Under the pieces are notes generated by a model that saw only the letters and a program-made list of their open reading frames with translations, searched no databases and was not told where the DNA came from. The translations under genes were made by a program, and so were the position numbers. Below, piece by piece: positions 1 to 8,023 of a DNA stretch of 64,000 nucleotides. This DNA comes from Pseudothermotoga thermarum DSM 5069 (GTDB lineage Bacteria > Thermotogota > Thermotogae > Thermotogales > DSM-5069). Within the stretch, counting starts at the first letter, position 1, and each line of letters opens with the position of its first letter. The DNA lies in NCBI RefSeq assembly GCF_000217815.1, contig NC_015707.1, positions 496,001 through 560,000 of the forward strand, written 5' to 3'.

Positions 1-985
1 CTGCTATGACTTTTTCGACGGCATCTTCTATAGCATTCGCTTCTTTTTCAAGTCTTAAAGAATATCTCAAAAGCAATGCCACAGAAAGAATAGTACCAAG
101 CGGATTTGCAATGTTCATCCCCGCTATATCCGGCGCAGAACCGTGTATTGGTTCGTACAAACCTTTTAAGCCTTCACCAAGGCTTGCGGAAGGTAACATC
201 CCAATTGAGCCTGTTATAACCGCTGCTTCGTCGCTCAGAATGTCTCCAAAGGTGTTTTCGGTGAGTATCACGTCAAACTGAGCAGGATTTTTCACAAGCT
301 GCATCGCACAGTTATCCACGTACATGTGTTCCAAAGTTATATCTGGATAACGGCTTGCAACTTTTTGAACAACTTCTCGCCAAAGCCTAGAAGTTTCCAA
401 AACATTTGCTTTGTCAACGGATGTGACCTTTTTCTTTCTGTTTCTTGCAAGTTCAAAGGCAACCTTTGCTATTCTTTCTATTTCTTCGTACGTGTAATAC
501 ATCGTGTCGACGGCGTAGACTTTGCCGTTTTCTTCAAACCTTCCTTTTGGTTTTCCAAAGTAAAGTCCCCCTGTCAATTCGCGAACGATGACCAAATCAA
601 CTCCTTTTAGTAAATTTTCTTTCAATGGTGAACTGAAAGCCAAGTTCGGATAAAACTTCACCGGTCGAATGTTTGCAAACAGCTTCAAACCTTCTCGAAG
701 TTTCAAAAGAGCTTTTTCAGGTCTCATATGAGAGGGTAAATCATCCCACTTTGGTCCTCCAACTGCCCCAAGCAAAATTGCATCTGCCTTTTGGCACAAT
801 TCCCAAGTTTCGTCCGGTAGCGGTACCCCCTTTTCATCCAAAGCTGCTCCTCCGATCAAACCAAATTGTATTTCAAAACCGTGATGGAAAAGCTTTCCAA
901 TTGTCTCTAACACCTTCACACCTTGTTTCACAACTTCCGGTCCTATTCCATCCCCAGGCAAAACCGCTATTTTGAAACCACTCAT
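1..985 (-). CDS. leuB: 3-isopropylmalate dehydrogenase (partial, C-terminus off the window)
   Basis: Oxidatively decarboxylates 3-isopropylmalate to 2-ketoisocaproate, the third leucine step, in the cytoplasm with NAD. The translation opens [19 protein letters not shown] and contains the family hallmarks [44 protein letters not shown] and the Asp-rich metal site region [23 protein letters not shown] (written in full in the frame ending at the left edge). About 328 residues are visible; roughly the last 25-30 of a normal LeuB are missing because the window ends. The ATG at 985 has AGGTGAG just upstream and overlaps the leuD stop by 4 bp, so it is the last gene of leuACDB. No truncation signs inside. 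Confidence 0.96.
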   Translation of the reverse strand, partial: MSGFKIAVLPGDGIGPEVVKQGVKVLETIGKLFHHGFEIQFGLIGGAALDEKGVPLPDETWELCQKADAILLGAVGGPKWDDLPSHMRPEKALLKLREGLKLFANIRPVKFYPNLAFSSPLKENLLKGVDLVIVRELTGGLYFGKPKGRFEENGKVYAVDTMYYTYEEIERIAKVAFELARNRKKKVTSVDKANVLETSRLWREVVQKVASRYPDITLEHMYVDNCAMQLVKNPAQFDVILTENTFGDILSDEAAVITGSIGMLPSASLGEGLKGLYEPIHGSAPDIAGMNIANPLGTILSVALLLRYSLRLEKEANAIEDAVEKVIA

Positions 986-1488
986 TTTATCTCACCTCTA
1001 GCCTTTGCCATGGCGAAGTTCAAAAGTCCTCCCCTTTTTATGATTTCCTGGATCAAAAGAGGGAAAGGTTTAATCTTAAAGACCTCACCGGTTGTTGCAT
1101 TTTCCACTAGTCCATTTGATAGATCAACTTTCACCCAATCTCCTTCGTTTATTTTTTCAACTGCTTCAGGAAGTTCAACTATCGCAAGCCCTATGTTTAT
1201 GGCATTTCTGTAGAATATCCTTGCAAAGGATTTTGCTATTATGCACTTTACGCCGGAAGCTTTGATGGCTATTGGAGCATGTTCCCTTGATGAACCGCAC
1301 CCGAAATTTTCACCAACCACGAGTATTGTTTTTTCTTTAACTTTGACTTTGAAATCTGGATCAAGATCCTCCATACAATGGCGGGCAAGCTCAGTTGGAT
1401 CAGTTGTGTTTAAATACCTGGCGGGAATTATCACGTCGGTGTCTATGTTGTCGCCATACTTCAAAGTTTTTCCTTCGTAGATCGTCAT
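982..1488 (-). CDS. leuD: 3-isopropylmalate dehydratase small subunit
   Basis: Small (swivel-domain) subunit of isopropylmalate isomerase, which interconverts 2- and 3-isopropylmalate together with LeuC. 168 residues starting [20 protein letters not shown]; the substrate-recognition loop [16 protein letters not shown] and the [14 protein letters not shown] signature are present, and the length is typical of the short archaeal/Thermotoga-type LeuD. The ATG at 1488 is chosen because GGAGGTGAA lies just upstream; a longer open frame upstream is only read-through of leuC. Overlaps the stop of leuC by 4 bp and the start of leuB by 4 bp, so translation is probably coupled. Confidence 0.96.
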   Translation of the reverse strand: MTIYEGKTLKYGDNIDTDVIIPARYLNTTDPTELARHCMEDLDPDFKVKVKEKTILVVGENFGCGSSREHAPIAIKASGVKCIIAKSFARIFYRNAINIGLAIVELPEAVEKINEGDWVKVDLSNGLVENATTGEVFKIKPFPLLIQEIIKRGGLLNFAMAKARGEIK

Positions 1489-2762
1489 TCTTTCACCTCC
1501 ACTTCCCACGGCGCAGCGATTCTTCCAAGGATTGCTGAGGCTGCTGCAACAGCAGGGTTTGCAAGGTATACTTCGCTTTTGGGATGCCCCATTCTTCCGA
1601 CGAAGTTTCTGTTGGTTGTGCTTAAAGCTTTTTCTCCTTCGGCAAGCACTCCAAGGTGTCCTCCAAGACATGGTCCACAGCTGGGTGGTGTGATTGTGGC
1701 ACCGGCTTCCAGAAAGATTTCTATCAAACCCTCTTTCAAAGCTTGAAGGTAGATCTCGGGTGTGGCTGGGGTTATTATGAGCCTCAAGTTGGGATTGACC
1801 TTGTGACCCTTTAAAATTTTTGCCGCGATTCTCAAATCCTCAAGTCTTCCGTTGGTGCAAGAGCCTATGTAAACTTGATCTAGCGTTATGTTTTTGCTTG
1901 CAGCTTCCGAAACTGGATAAACGTTGCTGGGTAAATGTGGAAATGCAACCATCGGTTCGAGTTTCGAGACGTCCCACTCGTAAACTTCTTTGTAATTTGC
2001 ATCTTTGTCGCTAAAAATCAGTTCGTATTTCCTTTTAACCCTTTTCTTGAGGTACTCCAGTGTTATTTCATCAGGTTCGATTATCCCGTTTTTTGCACCA
2101 GCTTCCACAGCCATGTTGCACATTGTGAATCTATCTGCCATACCAAGGTTTTTGATGGCTTCACCAGCAAATTCCATTGCCATGTATCGTGCACCATCTA
2201 CACCGATTTTTCCTATTGTGTAAAGGATTAAATCTTTTCCCCCTACCCACTTTGGTAACTTTCCATAGTAGATGAACTTTACAGTTTCTGGTACTTTCAA
2301 CCACACTTCACCAAAAGCCATGGCATACGCGGCATCCGTGCTTCCAATCCCAGTTGAAAAGGCTCCTAAGGCACCATAAGTGCAGGTGTGCGAATCTGCC
2401 CCAACAACACAATCACCAGGAGCTATCAAACCTTCGTCTGGCAAAAGAACATGCGCTATCCCAGCTCTGCCAACCTCGTAGTAATACCTTATGTTTTGCT
2501 CTTTTGCAAAAAGTCTTGTAATCTTTGCCTGTTCTGCCGATTTGATATCTTTGTTTGGCGTCGAGTGATCTGGAACCAAAGCTATTTTCTCTGGATCAAA
2601 AACTTTTTCAACACCAATTTTTTTGAACTCTTTTATGGCAAGCGGAGCAGTTATATCGTTTGCAAGAACAAGGTCAACTTTTACGAAGATCAAATCGCCT
2701 GGGAATATTTCTTTTTTGTCAGAATGCTTTAGCAAAATCTTTTCGGTTATTGTGTAACCCAT
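1485..2762 (-). CDS. leuC: 3-isopropylmalate dehydratase large subunit
   Basis: Large, iron-sulfur subunit of isopropylmalate isomerase (aconitase superfamily). 425 residues, MGYTITEKILLKHS at the start. Visible family motifs: VPDHSTPNKD, GADSHTCTYGALGAFSTGIGSTD, the cluster cysteine in YIGSCTNGRLEDLR and the CxxC cluster pair in PPSCGPCLGGHLG. The ATG at 2762 lies 12 nt after a GGAGG; a TTG four codons upstream would sit directly on the Shine-Dalgarno sequence and is less likely. It follows leuA by 8 bp and overlaps leuD by 4 bp. Size matches the short LeuC clade that pairs with ~165-residue LeuD. Confidence 0.96.
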   Translation of the reverse strand: MGYTITEKILLKHSDKKEIFPGDLIFVKVDLVLANDITAPLAIKEFKKIGVEKVFDPEKIALVPDHSTPNKDIKSAEQAKITRLFAKEQNIRYYYEVGRAGIAHVLLPDEGLIAPGDCVVGADSHTCTYGALGAFSTGIGSTDAAYAMAFGEVWLKVPETVKFIYYGKLPKWVGGKDLILYTIGKIGVDGARYMAMEFAGEAIKNLGMADRFTMCNMAVEAGAKNGIIEPDEITLEYLKKRVKRKYELIFSDKDANYKEVYEWDVSKLEPMVAFPHLPSNVYPVSEAASKNITLDQVYIGSCTNGRLEDLRIAAKILKGHKVNPNLRLIITPATPEIYLQALKEGLIEIFLEAGATITPPSCGPCLGGHLGVLAEGEKALSTTNRNFVGRMGHPKSEVYLANPAVAAASAILGRIAAPWEVEVKE

Positions 2763-2770
2763 TTTGATTT

Positions 2771-4282
2771 TCAACCTCCCTGCTGGTGGCTGAGCAAATT
2801 GTTCAAACCTCTTATGTAAGCCAAAGCACTGGCTTCAACCACATCGGTACTTATCGCTCTTCCTATCACAACATTTCCTTGATTATCTGCGATTTTGACG
2901 ATGGATTCTCCAAGTGCATCAGTTCCAGACCCAACCGAATGCAATGAAAAATCCAAAAGTGTGTGTGGTACCTTAACTGCTCTTGCTATCGCCTTGTAAA
3001 CGGCATCAACTGGCCCATTTCCCGTTGATGTGCTCATCACTTCTTCACCTTTTATTTGAACAATCACGGTGGCCACAGGAATCAAGCCTGCTCCGCTGAA
3101 AACTTGCATGTGCTTTAACTTCAAATATTCTTCCCTTTGAGTGAAAGCGTTGGTCAAAATGGCTTCAAGGTCTTTGTCGGTAATTTCCTTTTTCTTGTCA
3201 GCAAGTTCCTTGAATTTGGCGAACGCCTTCTCAAGTTCTTCCTTTGAAAGTTCGTATCCAAGCTCTCTAAGCCTTTTTTCAAAAGCGTGTCTACCTGAGT
3301 GCTTTCCTAAAACTATTCTGCTTCCAGTCAATCCTATCCATTCTGGGGACATTATTTCATAGGTGGATGGATCTTCGATAACACCATGCTGGTGAATCCC
3401 AGATTCATGGGCAAATGCATTTGCTCCAACAATAGCTTTGTTTGGTTGAACGGGCACACCGGTTAAAGAACTTACCAACTTACTTGTTTTGTATATTTCT
3501 TTGGTGTTTACATTAGTGTCTTTGCCGATTTTTCTCACTTTTAAAGCCATTACGATTTCTTCCAACGCAGCGTTTCCTGCCCTTTCGCCAAGTCCGTTTA
3601 TCGTGCATTCAACTTGATCTGCCCCGTTCATCACAGCAAAAAGTGAATTTGCAACAGCAAGACCAAGATCGTTGTGGCAGTGAACGCTTAGAATCACCTT
3701 ATCCATACCTTTCACATTCTCTTTCAACTTTCGAATTAGCTCACCGAATTCCCATGGGAGAGCATATCCAACGGTGTCAGGAACGTTTATAACTGTGGCG
3801 CCCGCTTCAATGACAGCCGAAAAAACTTTGCACAGAAATTCAAAATCACTTCTTGTCGCATCTTCGGCGGAGAATTCAACATCAGAACAGTATCTTTTCG
3901 CGTATTTTACGGCTTGAACGGCTTGTTCAATCACTTCTTCTTTGCTTTTTTTAAGCTTTTTTTCCATATGGATGTTTGAAGTGGCAATAAAAGTGTGAAT
4001 TCGTGGAGATTCTGCATTTTTTAAAGCTTCCCAAGCCGCGTCGATATCTTTGAAAACAGCCCTGGCAAGCGCCGCAATGACTGGACCTTTCACGTTTTCT
4101 GCTATAGTCTTTACAGCTTGAAATTCTCCGGGTGAAGAAATGGGAAAACCCGCTTCAATGACGTCCACGTTTAACTTTGCCAATTGTTTTGCTATTTCCA
4201 ATTTTTCTTCGACGTTCAAACTTACACCAGGCGTTTGTTCACCATCCCGCAAAGTTGTGTCGAAAATGTAGACTTTTTCCAT
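2771..4282 (-). CDS. leuA: 2-isopropylmalate synthase
   Basis: Condenses acetyl-CoA with 2-ketoisovalerate, the committed leucine step. 503 residues: a DRE-TIM barrel from the start ([16 protein letters not shown] at residues 6-21, [13 protein letters not shown] metal site, [10 protein letters not shown]), the [15 protein letters not shown] subdomain, and a C-terminal regulatory domain of about 120 residues that in this family binds leucine for feedback inhibition ([11 protein letters not shown] ... [12 protein letters not shown] ... GSGTDALGE). Start chosen at ATG 4282 behind GGGGTGGGG; the track of codons continues 12 residues upstream without a ribosome site. First gene of leuACDB. A citramalate synthase (CimA) reading is possible for divergent members, but placement with leuCDB favours LeuA. 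Confidence 0.94.
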   Translation of the reverse strand: MEKVYIFDTTLRDGEQTPGVSLNVEEKLEIAKQLAKLNVDVIEAGFPISSPGEFQAVKTIAENVKGPVIAALARAVFKDIDAAWEALKNAESPRIHTFIATSNIHMEKKLKKSKEEVIEQAVQAVKYAKRYCSDVEFSAEDATRSDFEFLCKVFSAVIEAGATVINVPDTVGYALPWEFGELIRKLKENVKGMDKVILSVHCHNDLGLAVANSLFAVMNGADQVECTINGLGERAGNAALEEIVMALKVRKIGKDTNVNTKEIYKTSKLVSSLTGVPVQPNKAIVGANAFAHESGIHQHGVIEDPSTYEIMSPEWIGLTGSRIVLGKHSGRHAFEKRLRELGYELSKEELEKAFAKFKELADKKKEITDKDLEAILTNAFTQREEYLKLKHMQVFSGAGLIPVATVIVQIKGEEVMSTSTGNGPVDAVYKAIARAVKVPHTLLDFSLHSVGSGTDALGESIVKIADNQGNVVIGRAISTDVVEASALAYIRGLNNLLSHQQGG

Positions 4283-4318
4283 CTTCCCCACCCCATTCGA
4301 GAAGGTTGTTTGAAACAA

Positions 4319-4347
4319 ATGATATCACACGTATGTGAAGATGTAAA
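4319..4347 (-). promoter_or_regulatory. leuA operon promoter with inverted repeat in the spacer
   Basis: On the minus strand TTTACA (4347-4342) and TATCAT (4324-4319) are separated by exactly 17 nt, each one mismatch from sigma-70 consensus, giving a predicted start of transcription near 4312 and a leader of about 30 nt. The spacer contains TCACA-N4-TGTGA (4325-4338), an inverted repeat placed where a repressor would block polymerase. The leader is too short for an attenuator or T-box. Confidence 0.65.
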
Positions 4348-4378
4348 GTGCAAAATTCACCATTTGGCAAAATTAACT

Positions 4379-5164
4379 GAGTGTGTTCGAAAAAAGGGCT
4401 TGAATATTCCGAAGATGAGATATAATCCTTAAAAACACTTCACCGAAGGAAGGAAGACTCTGTATGAGGAGAAAATATTCACTGAAAAGATTATCCGTGA
4501 AGATGATTAAGAGTTTACTGCAACTTATTAAGATGCCTGCGATTTCAACGCTTCATTATTGATAGGTGAAAAGCTTGAGCAGATAGTAGTAGATGGAACA
4601 GGCTTTGGATACGATGACAAGCAAAGGCTGAGTTGGATGAGGGGAAGGAAGAAAAAGGGGAAGCAATACTTGTAGGGGTAAGGATGGGACCAGCATACAG
4701 TGACGAGAGGAAACTTTTGTTGGGATTGATGGAGAGGACGTGGGTAAAGGCTGGATGTGTGATAGGGGATGCACTTTACAGGATGAGTGTGGAGCTACTG
4801 GGGAGATTACTTGAGCGGGCGGAACTTGTGCTGGTTCCGGTGAGGGATACATTGCACACGAAGGTTAGGAATCCTTTGAGGGGTAAGGTGAAAGAGATGT
4901 ACGAAACCAACAGGGAGAAGTACAAGGAGAGGTATGTAGTTGAGCAAGTGATAGGGAAGATAAAGAATGCGTATGGCAGATGTGAAGGTACAAAGAGCAT
5001 GCAGATGGCGAAGAAGAGGATATGGGTGAAGATGATACTGTACAACTGGGTAAAGGTAATATTTTTGTTGTTGTTTATTAGGAGGGTATATTTTTGTCGA
5101 GAGAAGCTTGAAGCACTTTGAATGCCAGGACAATAAGTGTATTCCTGATTTTTCGAACAGACTC
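4379..5164 (+). mobile_element. Insertion sequence copy 1 (IS4/IS5-superfamily type, 786 bp)
   Basis: Bounded by imperfect 16-bp inverted repeats (GAGTGTGTTCGAAAAA at 4379-4394 and its partner at 5149-5164 with one mismatch, ending ACAGACTC). The 785-bp element at 7005-7789 is the same sequence in the same orientation; in the parts compared, the only difference noticed is one A in the A-run of the left repeat (six here, five there). I see no target-site duplication: left flank ends TTAACT, right flank starts ACAAAA. It lies 32 bp upstream of the leuA -35 box and 8 bp upstream of the -35 of the chemotaxis gene promoter, so both neighbouring promoters are intact. Encodes a broken transposase. 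Confidence 0.9.
4464..5121 (+). pseudogene. Transposase, interrupted by two frame changes (IS copy 1)
   Basis: The N-terminal piece MRRKYSLKRLSVKMIKSLL... starts at 4464 and stops at TGA 4560-4562. The next piece, one frame back, holds the first catalytic Asp (VVDGTGFGYDD, near 4590) and stops at a TAG near 4670. The third piece, another frame back and reading to 5121, carries the second Asp (VIGDALYR) and the YKERYVVEQVIGKIK segment, which fits the Y(2)R(3)E(6)K signature of IS4/IS5-superfamily transposases exactly. All DDE residues survive, but two -1 shifts would be needed to make one protein. The second shift lies near an A-rich GAAGAAAAAGGGG run where programmed frameshifting is conceivable; the first has no obvious slippery site. 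Total coding about 215 residues, short for the family. Confidence 0.8.
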
Positions 5165-5172
5165 ACAAAATA

Positions 5173-5201
5173 TTGACAAAGAGAAAGCGACAAAGTATAA
5201 T
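5173..5201 (+). promoter_or_regulatory. Sigma-70 promoter of the chemotaxis receptor gene
   Basis: Perfect TTGACA (5173-5178), 17-nt spacer, perfect TATAAT (5196-5201). It lies entirely outside the IS, whose right end is 8 bp upstream of the -35 box. The predicted transcript has a leader of about 55 nt before the ATG at 5265. Confidence 0.85.
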
Positions 5202-5264
5202 TAGTTACACAATGTTAATAGTTTCACACAAATTCACATTTATCATCAAAAGGAGGTTTGGTTT

Positions 5265-6968
5265 ATGGGTTTTAAAAGCCTTTCAAGACTTATTTTCATG
5301 ATTGCGTTAATCCTCGTGCTAGCCATGACTTCAGCCTTCATGATAGTTACTTACTTTAACACAAAAAATAGCATTTTGGAAAACAGACTCTGGGGAGTCA
5401 AGAGTTTAGTTGAACAAGCTTACGGATACATTGAGTTTCTGTATTCGAAACTGCAAAACGGAGAGATAGAGAGAAAGGAACTTTTTGCGCAACTTCAGAA
5501 ATCTTTGGACAAGATGCGATATGACGGTGGAAATTATATTTTCTTGTACGAGAACTATGTACAGATTTACACCCCAAATTCTGCGAATATAGGAAAAGAT
5601 TTGAGGGATTTACAGGATCCAAACGGTAAATATGTCATAAGGGATCTGGTTGACGGTTCAAAGGCTAAGGGTGAAATTTTCTACACCTACATGTGGCCTA
5701 ATCCAGCAAAGAATGGAAAGGTTGAGCCGAAATACTCGTATGCAAAATGGTTTGCGCCCCTAAATCTAATGGTTGGTACAGGGGTTTATCTGCCCGATGT
5801 AAACCAAGCTGTCCTCAAAGCGATGATACCAGTTATAATATCATTTTTAATTGTTCTTTTAGTCATGATGGCTCTCACATTTCTAATTTCTCGAGGCATA
5901 GGAAAAGTAGCAAGCAAAGTTATGCTTGCAACCGAGAAGATAGCTGAAGGCGATTTAAGTGTTAGAGTTAATGTAAAGAGGAAAGATGAATTTGGGAGGA
6001 TATCTTCAGCTTTGAACTCTATGGTTGAAAAACTGAGGAATACGTTGTCTGAAATTTCCGCAGTGAATATGACTGTCAGCAAGAACTCATCTGAGCTTTC
6101 GGCTTTTTCTGAGAAAGTGAAGGCTGCAATTGGAACCGTAAATAAACAGTTTGAACTAACCGCAGGTGATATTCAAAACATATCAGCTTCTTTGGAGCAA
6201 GTCAATTCAAGTGTGGAAGAAATTGCCGCCTCGGCTCAGAATGTTTCGAAGGCAACTCAAGAACTTTCGGCAGCGGCAGGGAATATGAAAAACTCTGCTG
6301 AGACGAGTGTAAGTATGATTGAAGAAGTCTCAAAGAGCTTCGAAAGAACATATCAAGAGGTTCAGAAAGCTTTTGAAACAGTCAAGAAGCTTGCTGAGAA
6401 CGCCCAAAACATTGGGGAGATAGTTGAAGCCATAAATAGCATAGCAGAGCAGACAAATCTTTTAGCTCTCAATGCGGCTATAGAAGCTGCAAGAGCAGGA
6501 GAGGCTGGAAGAGGATTTGCAGTTGTCGCCGATGAAATAAGAAAACTCGCTGAAGAAAGCAAGCAGGCAACCGGAAGAATAGCGAATATCTTGAAGCAAA
6601 TTCAAGACCAAACAAGAGAAGTTAGCACAAGTACGGAGAAAACTGTTGTTTCGATAAAAGAAAGTGGGGAAGCTGCGACAAGAATAAGTGAATATTTGAA
6701 AAACATAACAGGCCTTATTCAAAAAGTGGCCCAGATGATAGAGACAACTACGGCGGCAGCAGAAGAGCAAAGTGCAGCTACGGAGGAGATAGCCTCAGCT
6801 GTCGATTCTTCATCCAAAACACTTGTAAACCAAGTTGAAAAAATTGAAAGGATAAAGGATGAGCTTAATGGCATTGAGAAATCCGCAGAAACTTTGGCGA
6901 AATCAAGCCTTGAACTTCAGAGATGTGTTGAAAGTATGAACAAACTGATTTCTAAGTTCAAAATTTGA
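5265..6968 (+). CDS. Methyl-accepting chemotaxis protein with single Cache domain
   Basis: Transmembrane chemoreceptor that signals to CheA/CheW. 567 residues: membrane segment at about 8-30, an extracytoplasmic single-Cache (sCache_2-like) domain of about 150 residues with the typical [11 protein letters not shown] and [24 protein letters not shown] strands, a second membrane segment near 188-210, a HAMP linker ([14 protein letters not shown] ... [15 protein letters not shown]), and a long coiled-coil signalling domain with the hairpin tip [21 protein letters not shown] followed by [21 protein letters not shown] 5265 has AAAGGAGGT 8 nt upstream. It is a single gene flanked by two identical IS copies, with its own consensus promoter; no terminator is seen before the downstream IS, 36 bp after the stop. 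Confidence 0.97.
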   Translation: MGFKSLSRLIFMIALILVLAMTSAFMIVTYFNTKNSILENRLWGVKSLVEQAYGYIEFLYSKLQNGEIERKELFAQLQKSLDKMRYDGGNYIFLYENYVQIYTPNSANIGKDLRDLQDPNGKYVIRDLVDGSKAKGEIFYTYMWPNPAKNGKVEPKYSYAKWFAPLNLMVGTGVYLPDVNQAVLKAMIPVIISFLIVLLVMMALTFLISRGIGKVASKVMLATEKIAEGDLSVRVNVKRKDEFGRISSALNSMVEKLRNTLSEISAVNMTVSKNSSELSAFSEKVKAAIGTVNKQFELTAGDIQNISASLEQVNSSVEEIAASAQNVSKATQELSAAAGNMKNSAETSVSMIEEVSKSFERTYQEVQKAFETVKKLAENAQNIGEIVEAINSIAEQTNLLALNAAIEAARAGEAGRGFAVVADEIRKLAEESKQATGRIANILKQIQDQTREVSTSTEKTVVSIKESGEAATRISEYLKNITGLIQKVAQMIETTTAAAEEQSAATEEIASAVDSSSKTLVNQVEKIERIKDELNGIEKSAETLAKSSLELQRCVESMNKLISKFKI

Positions 6969-7004
6969 AGAAGTCGCATTATTTTAATTCGCTTTCCCTG
7001 ATTG

Positions 7005-7789
7005 AGTGTGTTCGAAAAAAGGGCTTGAATATTCCGAAGATGAGATATAATCCTTAAAAACACTTCACCGAAGGAAGGAAGACTCTGTATGAGGAGAAAA
7101 TATTCACTGAAAAGATTATCCGTGAAGATGATTAAGAGTTTACTGCAACTTATTAAGATGCCTGCGATTTCAACGCTTCATTATTGATAGGTGAAAAGCT
7201 TGAGCAGATAGTAGTAGATGGAACAGGCTTTGGATACGATGACAAGCAAAGGCTGAGTTGGATGAGGGGAAGGAAGAAAAAGGGGAAGCAATACTTGTAG
7301 GGGTAAGGATGGGACCAGCATACAGTGACGAGAGGAAACTTTTGTTGGGATTGATGGAGAGGACGTGGGTAAAGGCTGGATGTGTGATAGGGGATGCACT
7401 TTACAGGATGAGTGTGGAGCTACTGGGGAGATTACTTGAGCGGGCGGAACTTGTGCTGGTTCCGGTGAGGGATACATTGCACACGAAGGTTAGGAATCCT
7501 TTGAGGGGTAAGGTGAAAGAGATGTACGAAACCAACAGGGAGAAGTACAAGGAGAGGTATGTAGTTGAGCAAGTGATAGGGAAGATAAAGAATGCGTATG
7601 GCAGATGTGAAGGTACAAAGAGCATGCAGATGGCGAAGAAGAGGATATGGGTGAAGATGATACTGTACAACTGGGTAAAGGTAATATTTTTGTTGTTGTT
7701 TATTAGGAGGGTATATTTTTGTCGAGAGAAGCTTGAAGCACTTTGAATGCCAGGACAATAAGTGTATTCCTGATTTTTCGAACAGACTC
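7005..7789 (+). mobile_element. Insertion sequence copy 2 (785 bp)
   Basis: Same element and orientation as the copy at 4379-5164, offset by 2625 bp; the coding parts read identically and the only difference noticed is one A less in the left-end A-run. Inverted ends GAGTGTGTTCGAAAAA... and ...TTTTCGAACAGACTC. Flanks (CCTGATT on the left, CCAGTGG on the right) show no target duplication. It starts 36 bp after the chemotaxis receptor stop and ends 10 bp before the -35 box of the trpB2 leader. Near-complete identity of the two copies argues for a recent event or for gene conversion. Confidence 0.9.
7089..7746 (+). pseudogene. Transposase, same two frame breaks as copy 1 (IS copy 2)
   Basis: Reads the same as the copy at 4464-5121: N-terminal piece from ATG 7089, first catalytic Asp in the second frame, second Asp and the Y(2)R(3)E(6)K motif in the third frame ending at 7746. 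Because both copies carry the same two breaks, the breaks predate the duplication or transposition that made the second copy. Either the element is moved in trans by an intact relative elsewhere, or the breaks are bypassed by frameshifting. Confidence 0.8.
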
Positions 7790-7799
7790 CCAGTGGTAC

Positions 7800-7828
7800 T
7801 TGACAAAAAATGTTAACAGGAGTATGGT
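7800..7828 (+). promoter_or_regulatory. Promoter of the trpB2 leader transcript
   Basis: TTGACA (7800-7805), 17-nt spacer, TATGGT (7823-7828, four of six matches). Predicted start near 7835, which places the leader-peptide ribosome site AGAGGTG (7837-7843) at the very 5' end of the RNA, as in classical attenuator leaders. The -35 box is 10 bp beyond the IS right end. Confidence 0.65.
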
Positions 7829-7850
7829 TATCTCAAAGAGGTGTTTTGGC

Positions 7851-7937
7851 TTGCTCAACCTGACGGTAATGTCACTCGATGCTTTGTTATTCACGAAAAT
7901 TCAATGGTGGTGGTGCTGCCCCAATTCGGCGGGGTAG
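7851..7937 (+). CDS. trpB2 leader peptide (28 aa, three consecutive Trp codons)
   Basis: A TTG at 7851, 7 nt after AGAGGTG, opens a 28-codon frame ending at TAG 7935-7937. Its C-terminal part reads IQWWWCCPNSAG, with Trp codons at 7905-7907, 7908-7910 and 7911-7913. The Pro-Asn-Ser-Ala codons and the stop overlap the 5' arm of the antiterminator helix. This is the expected design of a sensor peptide for charged tRNA-Trp. ATG 7869 in the same frame is an alternative start; longer starts fall upstream of the predicted transcription start or inside the IS. Confidence 0.75.
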   Translation: MLNLTVMSLDALLFTKIQWWWCCPNSAG

Positions 7938-8001
7938 TGACCACTTACTGTTGATTTTACGCCGAATTGGGGCTCTCTTGAAAAAGAGAGCCCCTTTTTT
8001 T
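7919..8001 (+). promoter_or_regulatory. Tryptophan attenuator: antiterminator / terminator switch before trpB2
   Basis: Three RNA segments can be read directly. Segment 2 (7919-7931, CCCCAATTCGGCG) is perfectly complementary over 13 nt to segment 3 (7960-7972, CGCCGAATTGGGG). The end of segment 3 also starts a terminator stem: GGGGCTCTCTT (7969-7979), GAAA-type loop, AAGAGAGCCCC (7984-7994), then seven U (7995-8001). The 2:3 and 3:4 helices share the GGGG at 7969-7972 and exclude each other. A ribosome stalled on the three Trp codons leaves segment 2 free and favours read-through; one that reaches the TAG at 7935 covers segment 2 and lets the terminator form. A weaker 1:2 helix (Trp codons with ACCAC near 7940, CCCC with GGGG 7931-7934) is possible. 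Confidence 0.85.
7969..8001 (+). terminator. Intrinsic terminator of the trpB2 attenuator
   Basis: An 11-bp stem without mismatch (7969-7979 with 7984-7994), a 4-nt loop and a run of seven T. It ends 22 bp before the trpB2 start, so it must be regulated to let trpB2 be expressed. Confidence 0.88.
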
Positions 8002-8023
8002 ATTACAAAAAGGAGGGGTATTT

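Noticed and set aside
982-1671. N-terminally extended leuD and other long frames antisense or upstream of real genes
   Set aside because: They are overlaps with leuC coding sequence without ribosome sites; family start positions and Shine-Dalgarno sequences define shorter genes.
4283-4312. Leucine attenuator upstream of leuA, by analogy with trpB2
   Set aside because: The predicted leader is about 30 nt with no Leu-rich frame or terminator hairpin.
4373-5170. Target-site duplication of the insertion sequence
   Set aside because: Flanks of copy 1 (TTAACT / ACAAAA) and copy 2 (CTGATT / CCAGTG) do not match each other, nor do the outer flanks of the pair.
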